Shown piece after piece: positions 8,160 to 16,093 of a stretch of 64,000 nt of DNA. The number at the start of each line of letters is the position of its first letter. Within the stretch, counting starts at the first letter, position 1. The stretch comes from CBDDBX01 sp965225955 (GTDB lineage: Bacteria; Acidobacteriota; Aminicenantia; UBA2199), in assembly GCA_965225955.1 (NCBI GenBank), contig CBDDBX010000030.1:1-64000 (forward strand), read 5' to 3'. The notes under the pieces were generated by a model, which made no database searches, was not told the DNA's origin, and saw nothing but the letters and a program-made list of their open reading frames with translations. The translations under genes were made by a program, and so were the position numbers.

Positions 8160-11100
8160 ATGTCTGTTAATGATAAACACAGGCCTGATAACCTGCTTGA
8201 TAAGTTAACTCTTTTCTGCCTTCAGAATAGATTTGTTGTGGTACTCGGTGTAGTGGGTCTTATACTCTGGGGTATCTATGTTTCACCCTTTTATGGTGGG
8301 GGGATAATACTGCCATCTGATCCGGTAGCTGTTGATGCTATTCCTGATATAGGGGAAAATCAGCAGATAGTCTTTACCCGCTGGCCTGGTCGCTCTCCTC
8401 AGGATATGGAGGATCAGGTCAGCTATCCTCTTACGGTGTCTCTTCTGGGTATTCCGGGAGTAAAAACTGTAAGAAGCTTTTCAATGTTTGGTTTCTCTAC
8501 TGTATATCTGATTTTTGAAGAGAATGTTGATTTCTACTGGTCAAGAGCCAGAATAGTGGAAAAACTTAACTCTCTTCCTGCTGGTACTCTGCCGGAAGGT
8601 GTGAAACCATCACTTGGTCCTGATGCTACGGCTCTGGGACAGGTCTTCTGGTATACTCTGGAGGGCCGTGATGAGAAGGGAAACCCTGCGGGAGGATGGG
8701 ACCTGCAGGAGTTAAGATCGATTCAGGACTGGTATGTAAGATATGGTCTGCTGGCAGCTGAAGGGATAAGTGAAGTAGCGTCAGCAGGTGGTTATGTTAA
8801 AGAGTATCAGGTGGAAATAGATCCTGATCGTATGAAGTATTATGGAATAACTCTGGAGCAGGTCCTTAAAAGTATAAAAGAGTCCAACCTGGATGTAGGT
8901 GCAGGTACTGTAGAAATAAATAAGGTGGAGTATCTTATCAGAAGTCGTGGTTTTGTTAAGGAGATTTCTGATATAAAAAACAGTTTTGTGGCAATGAGTG
9001 GTACAACTCCTGTTTATATAAAAAATATTGCTGAAGTTGTTGAAGGTCCGGCTCCAAGACGTGGTGCTCTTGATAAGAATGGAATTGAAGCTGTTGGAGG
9101 AGTTGCTGTAGTAAGATATGGTTCAAATCCTCTTAAAGCAATTGAAAACCTGAAAAAAAAGATAGATGAAATCTCACCGGGATTACCTTCAAAAATTCTT
9201 CCTGATGGCAGGGTCAGTAAACTTACAATTGTTCCTTTTTATGATAGAACAGGGTTAATAAAAGAGACACTTAATACCCTTAATCGTGCTTTAACAGAAG
9301 AGATACTGATAACTATTGCAGTTGTGCTGATTATGCTGCTGAATTTCAGAAGTTCCCTGCTGATATCAGGTTTGCTGCCTCTTGCTGTACTTATCTCTTT
9401 TATAGGAATGAAGTATGTAGGCGTTGATGCCAATATTGTCGCTCTTTCGGGTATAGCAATTGCCATAGGAACGATGGTGGATGTTGGAATTGTTATGGTT
9501 GAAAACATTGTACGACATATAAAAAGTAATAAACATACCAGTAGTTTCTCAGCTGTTTATGTTGCAGCAGGAGAAGTCGGAGGTGCTGTCCTTACAGCTG
9601 TATCAACAACAATAGTAGGATTTCTGCCGGTTTTTGCTATGGAAGGTGCAGAAGGTAAGCTTTTTAAACCTCTGGCTTATACAAAAACTTTTGCATTAAT
9701 GGCAGCTGTAATAGTTGCTGTACTGGTTATACCTCCTTTTGCACACTGGCTTTTAAGTAAAAAGAAGAAGGAGGCGTGGTATAAAACTCTGCTTCCGGGG
9801 CTTAAAATTAAAAATGCCAGAAAGTATATCAATTTTGCAGCAGTAGGAACTGTTATCTTCATACTGGCAGATCACTGGGCTCCTCTGGGACCTCACAGAA
9901 GTATTGCAAATCTGTTTTTTGTAATCATAGCTACAGGAACCGTTCTGGGACTATTCCAGCTTTTCAGATATTTCTATCCGGTTATTCTGAACTGGTTTTT
10001 GCATCATAAAAAGATATTTACCCTTATTATTACCACTGTGATTTTATGGGGAAGCATGGTCTGGATGGGGGCCCGTGGAGTGATAGGGTGGATGCCGGAG
10101 TTTATAGTTAAAAATGCAGAGAAACAGTTCCCTGGTCTTGGAAGAGAGTTTATGCCTTCCCTTGATGAAGGCTCTTTTCTCTATATGCCCACAACAATGC
10201 CCCACGCTTCTATAGGGGAAGTACTGGATGTACTTAAGAAACAGGATCTCTCTTTTGATAATATTCCCGAAGTTGATGGTGCGGTTGGTAAACTTGGTAG
10301 AGCTGAAACCCCTCTTGATCCGGCTCCGGTTTCTATGATTGAAACTGTAATTAACTATAAAAGCCGTTTTCTTAAAGATAAAAATGGTGAACTCCTAAGG
10401 TTCCGGTATCTTGAAGATGAGGTGGATCTGTTTAGAAACAGAGAAGGTGAACCTCTTCCTGCAGGAGATGGTAAACCTTACTATGTACAGGGACGCTTTG
10501 TAAGGGATAAAGCAGGCAGGCTGATACCTGATAGCAGTGGTATGGTGTTCATGCAGTGGCGTCCTCCTCTTGATAAAGAACTCAATAAAAACAGGGAAGA
10601 GTGGAGTGGTATAAACTCTCCTGAAGATATCTGGAATGAGATTGTACATGCTGGTCAGATTACCGGTACTACTTCTGCTCCGGTTCTTCAGCCTATTTCT
10701 GCCAGAATAGTAATGTTACAGAGTGGTATGAGGGCTCCTATTGGAATTAAAATAAAAGGCCCGGATCTCAGAATCATAGAGGCAGTTGGGCTGGAGATGG
10801 AAAAACTGATTAAAAAAGTGCCTTCAGTTGATCCTTTAACAGTATTTGCTGACAGAATCATAGGGAAACCCTATATTGAAATCCTTCCTGACAGAAGAGC
10901 TATGGCGCAGAATGGTGTTCAGATGGCCACTCTCCAGAAAAGTATTGAATCTGTTCTTGGAGGCAGAAAAGTAACATCTACTGTGGAGAAGAGAGAGCGG
11001 TATTCAATAAGAGTGAGATATCCAAAAGAGTTAAGGCTTAGTATAGAGGATATTAAAAGGCTCTCCGTTACTTCAGCAGGAGGTGCTCAGGTGCCACTGG

Positions 11101-11930
11101 AGAGTCTTGCTTCCATCGGTTATGTAAGAGGTCCGCAGGTTATAAAGAGTGAAGATACTTTCCAGCTTGGATATCTCCTTTTTGATAAGATTAAAGGTGA
11201 AAGTGAGGTCGATGTTGTTGAAGATGTTAAAGCGTTGCTTGATGAAAAAATAGCTTCAGGTGACCTGATTATTCCTCCGGGAGTTAGTTATACCTTTGCA
11301 GGGAACTACCAGAATCAGGTCAGAGCTGAGAAGAGACTTGGAATAATATTGCCACTGGCTTTGGGAATAATTCTCTTCATACTCTATCTGCAGTTCAGAA
11401 AAATAAGAGTAACCCTTCTCGTATTTTCCGGTGTAGTAGTTGCCTGGGCAGGAGGTTTTATAATGCTGGGGCTCTATAGCGAAGCATGGTTCCTGAATTT
11501 CAGTTTTATGGGAGAGAATCTCAGATCTCTTATGGGAATAGAACCGGTTAACCTGAGTGTTGCTGTCTGGGTTGGGTTTCTTGCTCTTTTCGGAATAGCT
11601 ACAGATGATGGAGTTTTAATGGCAACCAGTCTTGAGCAGACCTTTGGAAAGAGTAAAGTGAAGAGTAGAAAAGAGATTTTAAGACACACAATAGAGGCAG
11701 GGAAAAAGAGGATAAGGCCGGCATTAATGACAACAGCTACTACGATTCTGGCTCTACTCCCTGTACTTACTTCAACGGGAAGAGGGGCAGATCTCATGAT
11801 ACCGATGGCTGTTCCGGTAATTGGTGGGATGGTTGTAGCTCTACTATCTCTTTTTGCTGTTCCGGTATTTTATTGCTGGATGAAAGAGTACTCTTTTGAT
11901 AAAGAACATGCTAAAGGAGTTGAAGAGTGA
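8160..11930 (+). CDS. Heavy-metal RND efflux transporter (CusA/CzcA family)
   Basis: 1256 residues. The start is the ATG at 8160 with GAAGAGG upstream; a GTG at 8154 overlaps that site. Twelve membrane segments and two large periplasmic loops are evident. The signature helix reads GIAIAIGTMVDVGIVMVEN, close to the CusA-type (monovalent Cu/Ag) pattern. REFMPSLDEGSFLYMPTTMP is the usual HME motif. It is longer than most family members (about 1040) because of extra segments in the cytoplasmic region after TM6 and in the second periplasmic loop (about residues 740-830). Of the three CusA methionines, only the RIVML one is conserved by my alignment. It exports metal ions with the channel and adaptor genes upstream. 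Confidence 0.92.
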   Translation: MSVNDKHRPDNLLDKLTLFCLQNRFVVVLGVVGLILWGIYVSPFYGGGIILPSDPVAVDAIPDIGENQQIVFTRWPGRSPQDMEDQVSYPLTVSLLGIPGVKTVRSFSMFGFSTVYLIFEENVDFYWSRARIVEKLNSLPAGTLPEGVKPSLGPDATALGQVFWYTLEGRDEKGNPAGGWDLQELRSIQDWYVRYGLLAAEGISEVASAGGYVKEYQVEIDPDRMKYYGITLEQVLKSIKESNLDVGAGTVEINKVEYLIRSRGFVKEISDIKNSFVAMSGTTPVYIKNIAEVVEGPAPRRGALDKNGIEAVGGVAVVRYGSNPLKAIENLKKKIDEISPGLPSKILPDGRVSKLTIVPFYDRTGLIKETLNTLNRALTEEILITIAVVLIMLLNFRSSLLISGLLPLAVLISFIGMKYVGVDANIVALSGIAIAIGTMVDVGIVMVENIVRHIKSNKHTSSFSAVYVAAGEVGGAVLTAVSTTIVGFLPVFAMEGAEGKLFKPLAYTKTFALMAAVIVAVLVIPPFAHWLLSKKKKEAWYKTLLPGLKIKNARKYINFAAVGTVIFILADHWAPLGPHRSIANLFFVIIATGTVLGLFQLFRYFYPVILNWFLHHKKIFTLIITTVILWGSMVWMGARGVIGWMPEFIVKNAEKQFPGLGREFMPSLDEGSFLYMPTTMPHASIGEVLDVLKKQDLSFDNIPEVDGAVGKLGRAETPLDPAPVSMIETVINYKSRFLKDKNGELLRFRYLEDEVDLFRNREGEPLPAGDGKPYYVQGRFVRDKAGRLIPDSSGMVFMQWRPPLDKELNKNREEWSGINSPEDIWNEIVHAGQITGTTSAPVLQPISARIVMLQSGMRAPIGIKIKGPDLRIIEAVGLEMEKLIKKVPSVDPLTVFADRIIGKPYIEILPDRRAMAQNGVQMATLQKSIESVLGGRKVTSTVEKRERYSIRVRYPKELRLSIEDIKRLSVTSAGGAQVPLESLASIGYVRGPQVIKSEDTFQLGYLLFDKIKGESEVDVVEDVKALLDEKIASGDLIIPPGVSYTFAGNYQNQVRAEKRLGIILPLALGIILFILYLQFRKIRVTLLVFSGVVVAWAGGFIMLGLYSEAWFLNFSFMGENLRSLMGIEPVNLSVAVWVGFLALFGIATDDGVLMATSLEQTFGKSKVKSRKEILRHTIEAGKKRIRPALMTTATTILALLPVLTSTGRGADLMIPMAVPVIGGMVVALLSLFAVPVFYCWMKEYSFDKEHAKGVEE

Positions 11931-12382
11931 AACATGTATTAGCTTTTCTGCTTGTTATCTACTTTCCGGCAGGAAGTTCACAGCTGCTTTCTGATAATCA
12001 GAAACTTTGTCCTGTTATGAGGGGGAAAATTAATAAAGAGATATATGCAGATTATGAAAATAAGAGAATTTTTCTGTGTTGCCGGGGGTGTGAAACAAGA
12101 TTCAGAGTTAAACCTGAATTTTATGTTAAACAGATGGAAAAAAGAGGAGTTGTTCTCAGAAAACTCAGGAAACAGTCGAAATGTCCGGTTACCGGTGAAG
12201 GAGTAACAAAAGAGCATTTTATAGATATTAGAGAAAAGAGAATCCGCCTCTGTAGTAAGAAGTGTGGTGATATAGTCAGAAAATACCCCCTCAGATACCT
12301 ACGTATTGTTTCAGATAATGGAGAGTATCCTGAAAATATTGAAAAAAATAGTGCAGGTTTATTCTGCATTCCCTGTTTATAG
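11927..12382 (+). CDS. Secreted protein with two TRASH/YHS-like Cys motifs
   Basis: 151 residues, starting at GTG 11927 that overlaps the pump stop by 4 bp. A signal peptide (MKHVLAFLLVIYFPAGSS) is followed by two copies of a metal-binding Cys module: CPVM...FLCCRGC at about residues 28-55 and CPVTG...RLCSKKC at about 84-108. Each copy has CP, a beta-hairpin, and a closing C-x2/3-C, as in YHS/TRASH-like domains found with metal pumps. It probably serves as a periplasmic metal chaperone or buffer for the pump. The family is not certain; the operon position and Cys pattern are the support. Confidence 0.65.
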   Translation: MKHVLAFLLVIYFPAGSSQLLSDNQKLCPVMRGKINKEIYADYENKRIFLCCRGCETRFRVKPEFYVKQMEKRGVVLRKLRKQSKCPVTGEGVTKEHFIDIREKRIRLCSKKCGDIVRKYPLRYLRIVSDNGEYPENIEKNSAGLFCIPCL

Positions 12383-12464
12383 TATTTGGGGTTTTATGGT
12401 AAATTGTGAAGTCATATTCAGAATGAAGAAAAGTATGGAAATAAATATAAAAGGAGTATAAGTT

Positions 12465-13076
12465 ATGAAAGTAGTTTCAATGCTGGTGCTAATGGTAGTT
12501 CTCGTAGTTTTACCGGCAGGGCTCAATGCCCAGTGCACAGGGGAATGCAGTACCTGCAGCAAAGTTGATTGTGCCGACAGGGTGGATAATGTGAAAAGTT
12601 TTTATGGTTTCTCAGCTACTTCAATAGAGGGGAAAACCGTTAAGATGAGTGATTTTAAAGGTAAAGTTGTACTTGTGGTTAATACTGCCAGTAAATGTGG
12701 ATTGACTCCTCAGTACAGGGGACTGGAAGCTCTATACAAAAAGTATTCAGCCAAAGGCTTGGTAATACTTGGTTTTCCCTGTAATCAGTTTGGAAAACAG
12801 GAACCGGGAACTGAAAAGGAGATTATCAGTTTCTGTAGTGAAAACTATGGTGTGACTTTTCCTATGTTTGCAAAGATAGATGTAAATGGTGAGAACACGC
12901 ACTCTCTTTATAAATACCTTAAAGGTGAACTAAAAGGAAAAAAAGGTGCAGACATAAGCTGGAATTTTGAAAAATTCCTGATAGACAGAGAGGGATATCC
13001 GGCTTTGAGATTCTCACCCCGGACAGAACCTGCGGCTCTCGAAAAGGAGATAGAAAAACTTCTGACTGAGAGGTAG
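12465..13076 (+). CDS. Secreted glutathione peroxidase-family protein
   Basis: 203 residues, RBS AAGGAG. A signal peptide (about 22 residues) is followed by a short linker with four cysteines (C24, C28, C31, C36), then a complete glutathione-peroxidase domain. The catalytic set is present: C78 in NTASKCGLT, Gln108 in PCNQFGKQEPG, and Trp/Asn in ISWNFEKF. It uses Cys, not selenocysteine. The extra Cys in PCNQFG is the resolving Cys of thioredoxin-dependent members. It probably reduces peroxides in the periplasm. It follows the metal efflux genes, and the N-terminal Cys cluster is unusual and may bind metal. Confidence 0.87.
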   Translation: MKVVSMLVLMVVLVVLPAGLNAQCTGECSTCSKVDCADRVDNVKSFYGFSATSIEGKTVKMSDFKGKVVLVVNTASKCGLTPQYRGLEALYKKYSAKGLVILGFPCNQFGKQEPGTEKEIISFCSENYGVTFPMFAKIDVNGENTHSLYKYLKGELKGKKGADISWNFEKFLIDREGYPALRFSPRTEPAALEKEIEKLLTER

Positions 13077-13103
13077 GTTATATAAAATAGAGGAGGTTAT
13101 AGA

Positions 13104-13520
13104 ATGAAAGCGTTAACAGTTGTGGCAATATTCTTTTTTGCTGCATTCATGGTTACAGGTAGTGTTGAACTGAGATCTGCTGATAGTGAAACTGTTCTGA
13201 CAGCAGGTGCTGTAGCAGGTGTTCAGAAATGCTGTGCCAAAGATGGCAAAAAGAAGATGATGCTTTGTGGTAAGTGCGGGGAAATGAAAGGTACCGCAAA
13301 GTGTTGTGCTAAAGATGCAAAAATCTGCAAGAAATGCAGCATGCATAAAGGGGCTCCCGGTTGCTGTAAAATGAAGAAGGGAAAAGATGCAAAGCTGTGT
13401 GGTAAATGCGGAGAAATGAAAGGTACAAAGAAGTGTTGTGCCAAAGATGCAAAGATGTGTAGTAAATGTGGTCTCCATAAAGGATCACCTGCATGCTGTA
13501 AAGTAAAAAAGAAAAAATAA
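13104..13520 (+). CDS. Secreted Cys-rich tandem-repeat protein, candidate metal-binding
   Basis: 138 residues with a GAGG RBS. After a signal peptide there are 18 cysteines in a regular repeat: KCCAKD, LCGKCGEMKGT, KCCAKDAK, CxKCxxHKG, PxCCK, then the whole unit again. The repeat unit is about 50 residues and occurs twice; within it a half repeat of CxKCxxxKGxxxCC is visible. Lysine is very frequent. The pattern resembles small metallothionein-like or metal-sequestering proteins, but I know no named family for it. Being last in the metal-resistance gene run (28 bp after the peroxidase gene) supports a metal-binding role in the periplasm. Confidence 0.6.
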   Translation: MKALTVVAIFFFAAFMVTGSVELRSADSETVLTAGAVAGVQKCCAKDGKKKMMLCGKCGEMKGTAKCCAKDAKICKKCSMHKGAPGCCKMKKGKDAKLCGKCGEMKGTKKCCAKDAKMCSKCGLHKGSPACCKVKKKK

Positions 13521-13531
13521 TCTTTCAGAGT

Positions 13532-13552
13532 GGGTGGAGGTTCTCTCCACCC
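13532..13552 (+). terminator. Hairpin after the Cys-rich gene
   Basis: An 8-bp perfect stem, GGGTGGAG paired with CTCCACCC, with a 5-base loop lies 12 bp after the Cys-rich gene stop. There is no good T-run after it, so it may terminate weakly or stabilise the 3' end of the mRNA. Confidence 0.45.
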
Positions 13553-13813
13553 TGAAATTCACAAACTTTATCCGTCTTAACTGAATTGATCAGAATGTAG
13601 ATTCAATTTCTGTATTCTGCGGAATATTATAATAAATCATCTTAAGGTTTTTCATATTACTCCTGTTTTCTATGGAAAAACTGTCTTTGCCTGTTTAAGT
13701 CTTCTGTATAGAGAAGGTAGTCTTTGTGTTGAACTTTGATTTTGTTTGTAAATTTTATTGATTTTTTTGTTTTCTGTGGTAAACTTTAGTTTCTTATGTA
13801 AAATGGAGGCAAA

Positions 13814-14542
13814 GTGAGAAACAAAAAAAATTCTATTATTGGATTACTGATTGTAATGGTTGTACTGTTCGGTTTTACAGGTTGTAAAAGTAGTGATGAA
13901 GCAAAGAATATTGATCTGACAACATTAAGTGTCACAGCAGCAACAGCTGAAGCCGGTATCTTGGGGTCAGGCCATAAATATGTAGTTAACCTACGGGTTG
14001 AGGCTACATCTTTAGGTGATGGTGTAACTGTATCCCATGTTAATCTTTCACTGTATAAAGATGGTCAGTCTATGGGTGGTGTAAAGTTCAGTGGAGCTGA
14101 GGCCCTGAGTAGTGCCAGAGTGATGGCTGCAACTTCCAAAACAAGCAGACAGCTTACAATTAGTGACCCAAATAATTCTACACTATGTGATCAGCTGAAA
14201 ATTGAAGTAGTTTATACTGATTCAAAGAATGAACAGAGAGTTGCAGAGAAAACAATTGATATTCAGGGACTCTATGAAGTTGAGTATAGAGTAACTGGTG
14301 TGAAAAGAGCTTATTCTATCATATATGATAACGAACAGGGAGATAGAGTAGAGCTTAAAGCTGTAAATCTACCTTTCTCAATCAAAAGAAGAGCGGGTAC
14401 AGGAGATATTGTTTACCTCTACGCTATGAGTGACATGGATGATGGAACAATTAAAGTTGAGATACTTGTTAATGGTACCCTATGGTTGAGTAAAGAAGAT
14501 TCAGGATGGGCAGCAAGTGCCTCTGTAAGTGGTAAATTCTAA
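13814..14542 (+). CDS. Lipoprotein of unknown function
   Basis: 242 residues starting at GTG 13814 with GGAGG upstream. The N-terminus is a lipoprotein signal with lipobox GFTGC (Cys at residue 24). The rest is rich in beta-strand patterns (VVNLRVEATSLGDGVTVSHV, LKIEVVYTDS) suggesting Ig-like folds exposed in the periplasm or outer membrane. I recognise no family. It is monocistronic, with a weak promoter-like TTGATT-16-TAAACT at 13758-13785. A GGGGTCAGGC motif at 13963-13972 falls in frame and encodes Gly-Ser-Gly. Confidence 0.7.
   Translation: MRNKKNSIIGLLIVMVVLFGFTGCKSSDEAKNIDLTTLSVTAATAEAGILGSGHKYVVNLRVEATSLGDGVTVSHVNLSLYKDGQSMGGVKFSGAEALSSARVMAATSKTSRQLTISDPNNSTLCDQLKIEVVYTDSKNEQRVAEKTIDIQGLYEVEYRVTGVKRAYSIIYDNEQGDRVELKAVNLPFSIKRRAGTGDIVYLYAMSDMDDGTIKVEILVNGTLWLSKEDSGWAASASVSGKF
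13963..13972 (+). repeat. GGGGTCAGGC motif copy in the lipoprotein gene
   Basis: Exact forward copy, in frame as Gly-Ser-Gly. Confidence 0.6.
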
Positions 14543-14859
14543 AATATTGAAATAATAATCTGGCGGGGAAGACCCGCCTGATTCTATAAATTGGTTAACA
14601 GGGAATTTTTACAGTTGGGTTATGAGGATTTTTCAATACTATAAAATTCATAACTTGTCTCTTCATGTCACATTTCAGTAGTGACATCTCGTTTCATGTA
14701 TCTATTTTGTACAATACTCATTCTATAGAGTTTACAGTGCCAGGGGAAGAAGACCAGGATGTTGGGTATGCATCTGTGCTCTGCTTTCTGTAAATATCAA
14801 GTAGTGCAAAGAGCTCTGTTATGATTGATTTATGCTGAGTTGAATAGTATTATTCAGCA
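14543..14859. other. Intergenic stretch with a terminator-like hairpin
   Basis: The first part holds the hairpin at 14562-14578. The rest has no clear gene. On the minus strand about 43 codons (14827 down to about 14720) are open without a start codon and read like protein, but I cannot match them to anything. Confidence 0.4.
14562..14578 (+). terminator. Hairpin after the lipoprotein gene
   Basis: A 6-bp all-GC stem, GGCGGG/CCCGCC, with loop GAAGA sits 20 bp after the stop at 14542. The downstream sequence is AT-rich but without a clean T-run. Confidence 0.5.
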
Positions 14860-15654
14860 ATGGAGAAATTAACACAGAATGAGGTAAAAAGATTACTGGC
14901 TCTTGGAATGAGTGCTGGTAAGATAATGCTTAAAAATGGTGCGGAAACTTATAGAGTGGAAGATACCATTGAAAAGATCTGTGAAGCCCGTTTCCTTGAA
15001 GGAGTTCAGGTATTTGCCATACCAACCGGAATATTCATATCTGTTGTATATGAAGGGGAGAATCATACTATCCTCCAGAGAACCTCAATAAAAAGAATAG
15101 ATTTAGAGCGCATAGTTCTGGTTAATGACTTCTGCAGAGAATTTGAAAACTCATCAATTGACATCGAAGAGGGTGAGAAGAGACTTGATGCAATAAACCG
15201 GGGGAACTCCTTTTCTCCATGGTTCAGGTATCTTTGCAGTGGTATGGCAGGTGGATTTTTTGCTCTTCTTTATGGCGGAATTCTATATGAATTTATACTG
15301 GCTTTTCTTGCAAGTTCTGGTGTAATATTATTTTCCGATCTTTTAACTAACAGGAAAGTACCGTTTTTTATAAGAAATATTTTTGGTGGAATGGCTTCGG
15401 CTATTCTGTCATTTGGCTTTGTGTGGCTCATTGGATTTGCCGGTATTTCAGCAGCTTTTGGTAAAGTAATAACCGGCCCTCTTATGACTCTGGTGCCTGG
15501 TGTAACAGCAACAAATGCTATAAGAGATGCTATTTCCGGTGATTTTGTCGCAGGGGTTTCCAAGCTTCTTGAAGCAATTCTGATTGCAATAGCTCTTGCT
15601 CTTGGAGTATGGCTTATACTTGAGTTCAGAATAATTCTGGGGGTGGAGTTATGA
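14860..15654 (+). CDS. Threonine/serine exporter-type protein, YjjP-like (ThrE N-terminal half)
   Basis: 264 residues. The N-terminal 110 residues are soluble, with the conserved pattern MLKNGAETYRVEDTI and IPTGIFISV of the ThrE/YjjP (DUF1212) family. The C-terminal half has about five membrane helices (FFALLYGGILYEFILAFLAS, ILSFGFVWLIGFAGIS, LLEAILIAIALALGVWLIL) with the motif GPLMTLVPGVTATNAIRD. It forms a two-gene exporter with the next gene, overlapping it by ATGA. In E. coli the related YjjPB pair exports succinate, and corynebacterial ThrE exports Thr/Ser; the substrate here is unknown. The RBS before 14860 is poor. Confidence 0.87.
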   Translation: MEKLTQNEVKRLLALGMSAGKIMLKNGAETYRVEDTIEKICEARFLEGVQVFAIPTGIFISVVYEGENHTILQRTSIKRIDLERIVLVNDFCREFENSSIDIEEGEKRLDAINRGNSFSPWFRYLCSGMAGGFFALLYGGILYEFILAFLASSGVILFSDLLTNRKVPFFIRNIFGGMASAILSFGFVWLIGFAGISAAFGKVITGPLMTLVPGVTATNAIRDAISGDFVAGVSKLLEAILIAIALALGVWLILEFRIILGVEL

Positions 15655-16091
15655 TTATTCTTAAAGAGATTCTTTTTGCATTCTTCTCTGCTGCAGGATT
15701 TGCTGTAATTTTTAATATTCCGAGAAAATCAATTTTTCTTGCAGGTCTTTGTGGTTCTACAGGCTGGATAATCTACTATCTGTTAAAAGGTGTTTATAAC
15801 TCAGAAGTTATTGCAACATTTTTTGGTGCTCTTGCAGTTGGCCTTGGTGGTGAAATACTTGCAAGAGTATTTAAGAAGCCGGCTACTCTCTATATTGTGC
15901 CGGGAATGATTGTTCTTGTGCCGGGTTACAGCCTCTATTATGCTATGCTTCATGTAGCTAATCGCAACTATACTGCAGCTGCAGGTACTGGCTCAGAAGC
16001 TGTTTTTATTGCAGTATCTGTTGCCTGTGGTCTATTAATGGCTACATCTGTTGTGAGAATATTCAGCCCCAGAAAATTGATTAAAGATTAG
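15651..16091 (+). CDS. ThrE/YjjB-like membrane subunit (DUF3815)
   Basis: 146 residues with four or five membrane segments and the family motif TLYIVPGMIVLVPGYSLYYAM. This is the small partner of YjjP-type exporters; in ThrE both halves are fused. Its ATG overlaps the preceding stop by 4 bp, so the two subunits are translationally coupled. The gene ends 2 bp from the convergent amn gene. Confidence 0.87.
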   Translation: MIILKEILFAFFSAAGFAVIFNIPRKSIFLAGLCGSTGWIIYYLLKGVYNSEVIATFFGALAVGLGGEILARVFKKPATLYIVPGMIVLVPGYSLYYAMLHVANRNYTAAAGTGSEAVFIAVSVACGLLMATSVVRIFSPRKLIKD

Positions 16092-16093
16092 AG

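Noticed and set aside
9112..9135. GGTTCAAATCC, like a tRNA T-arm
   Set aside because: It is in the coding sequence of the metal pump, and no acceptor or anticodon stem is present.
14720..14827. Minus-strand open stretch of about 43 codons reading like protein
   Set aside because: No start codon, no RBS and no recognisable family; kept only as a remark on the intergenic region.
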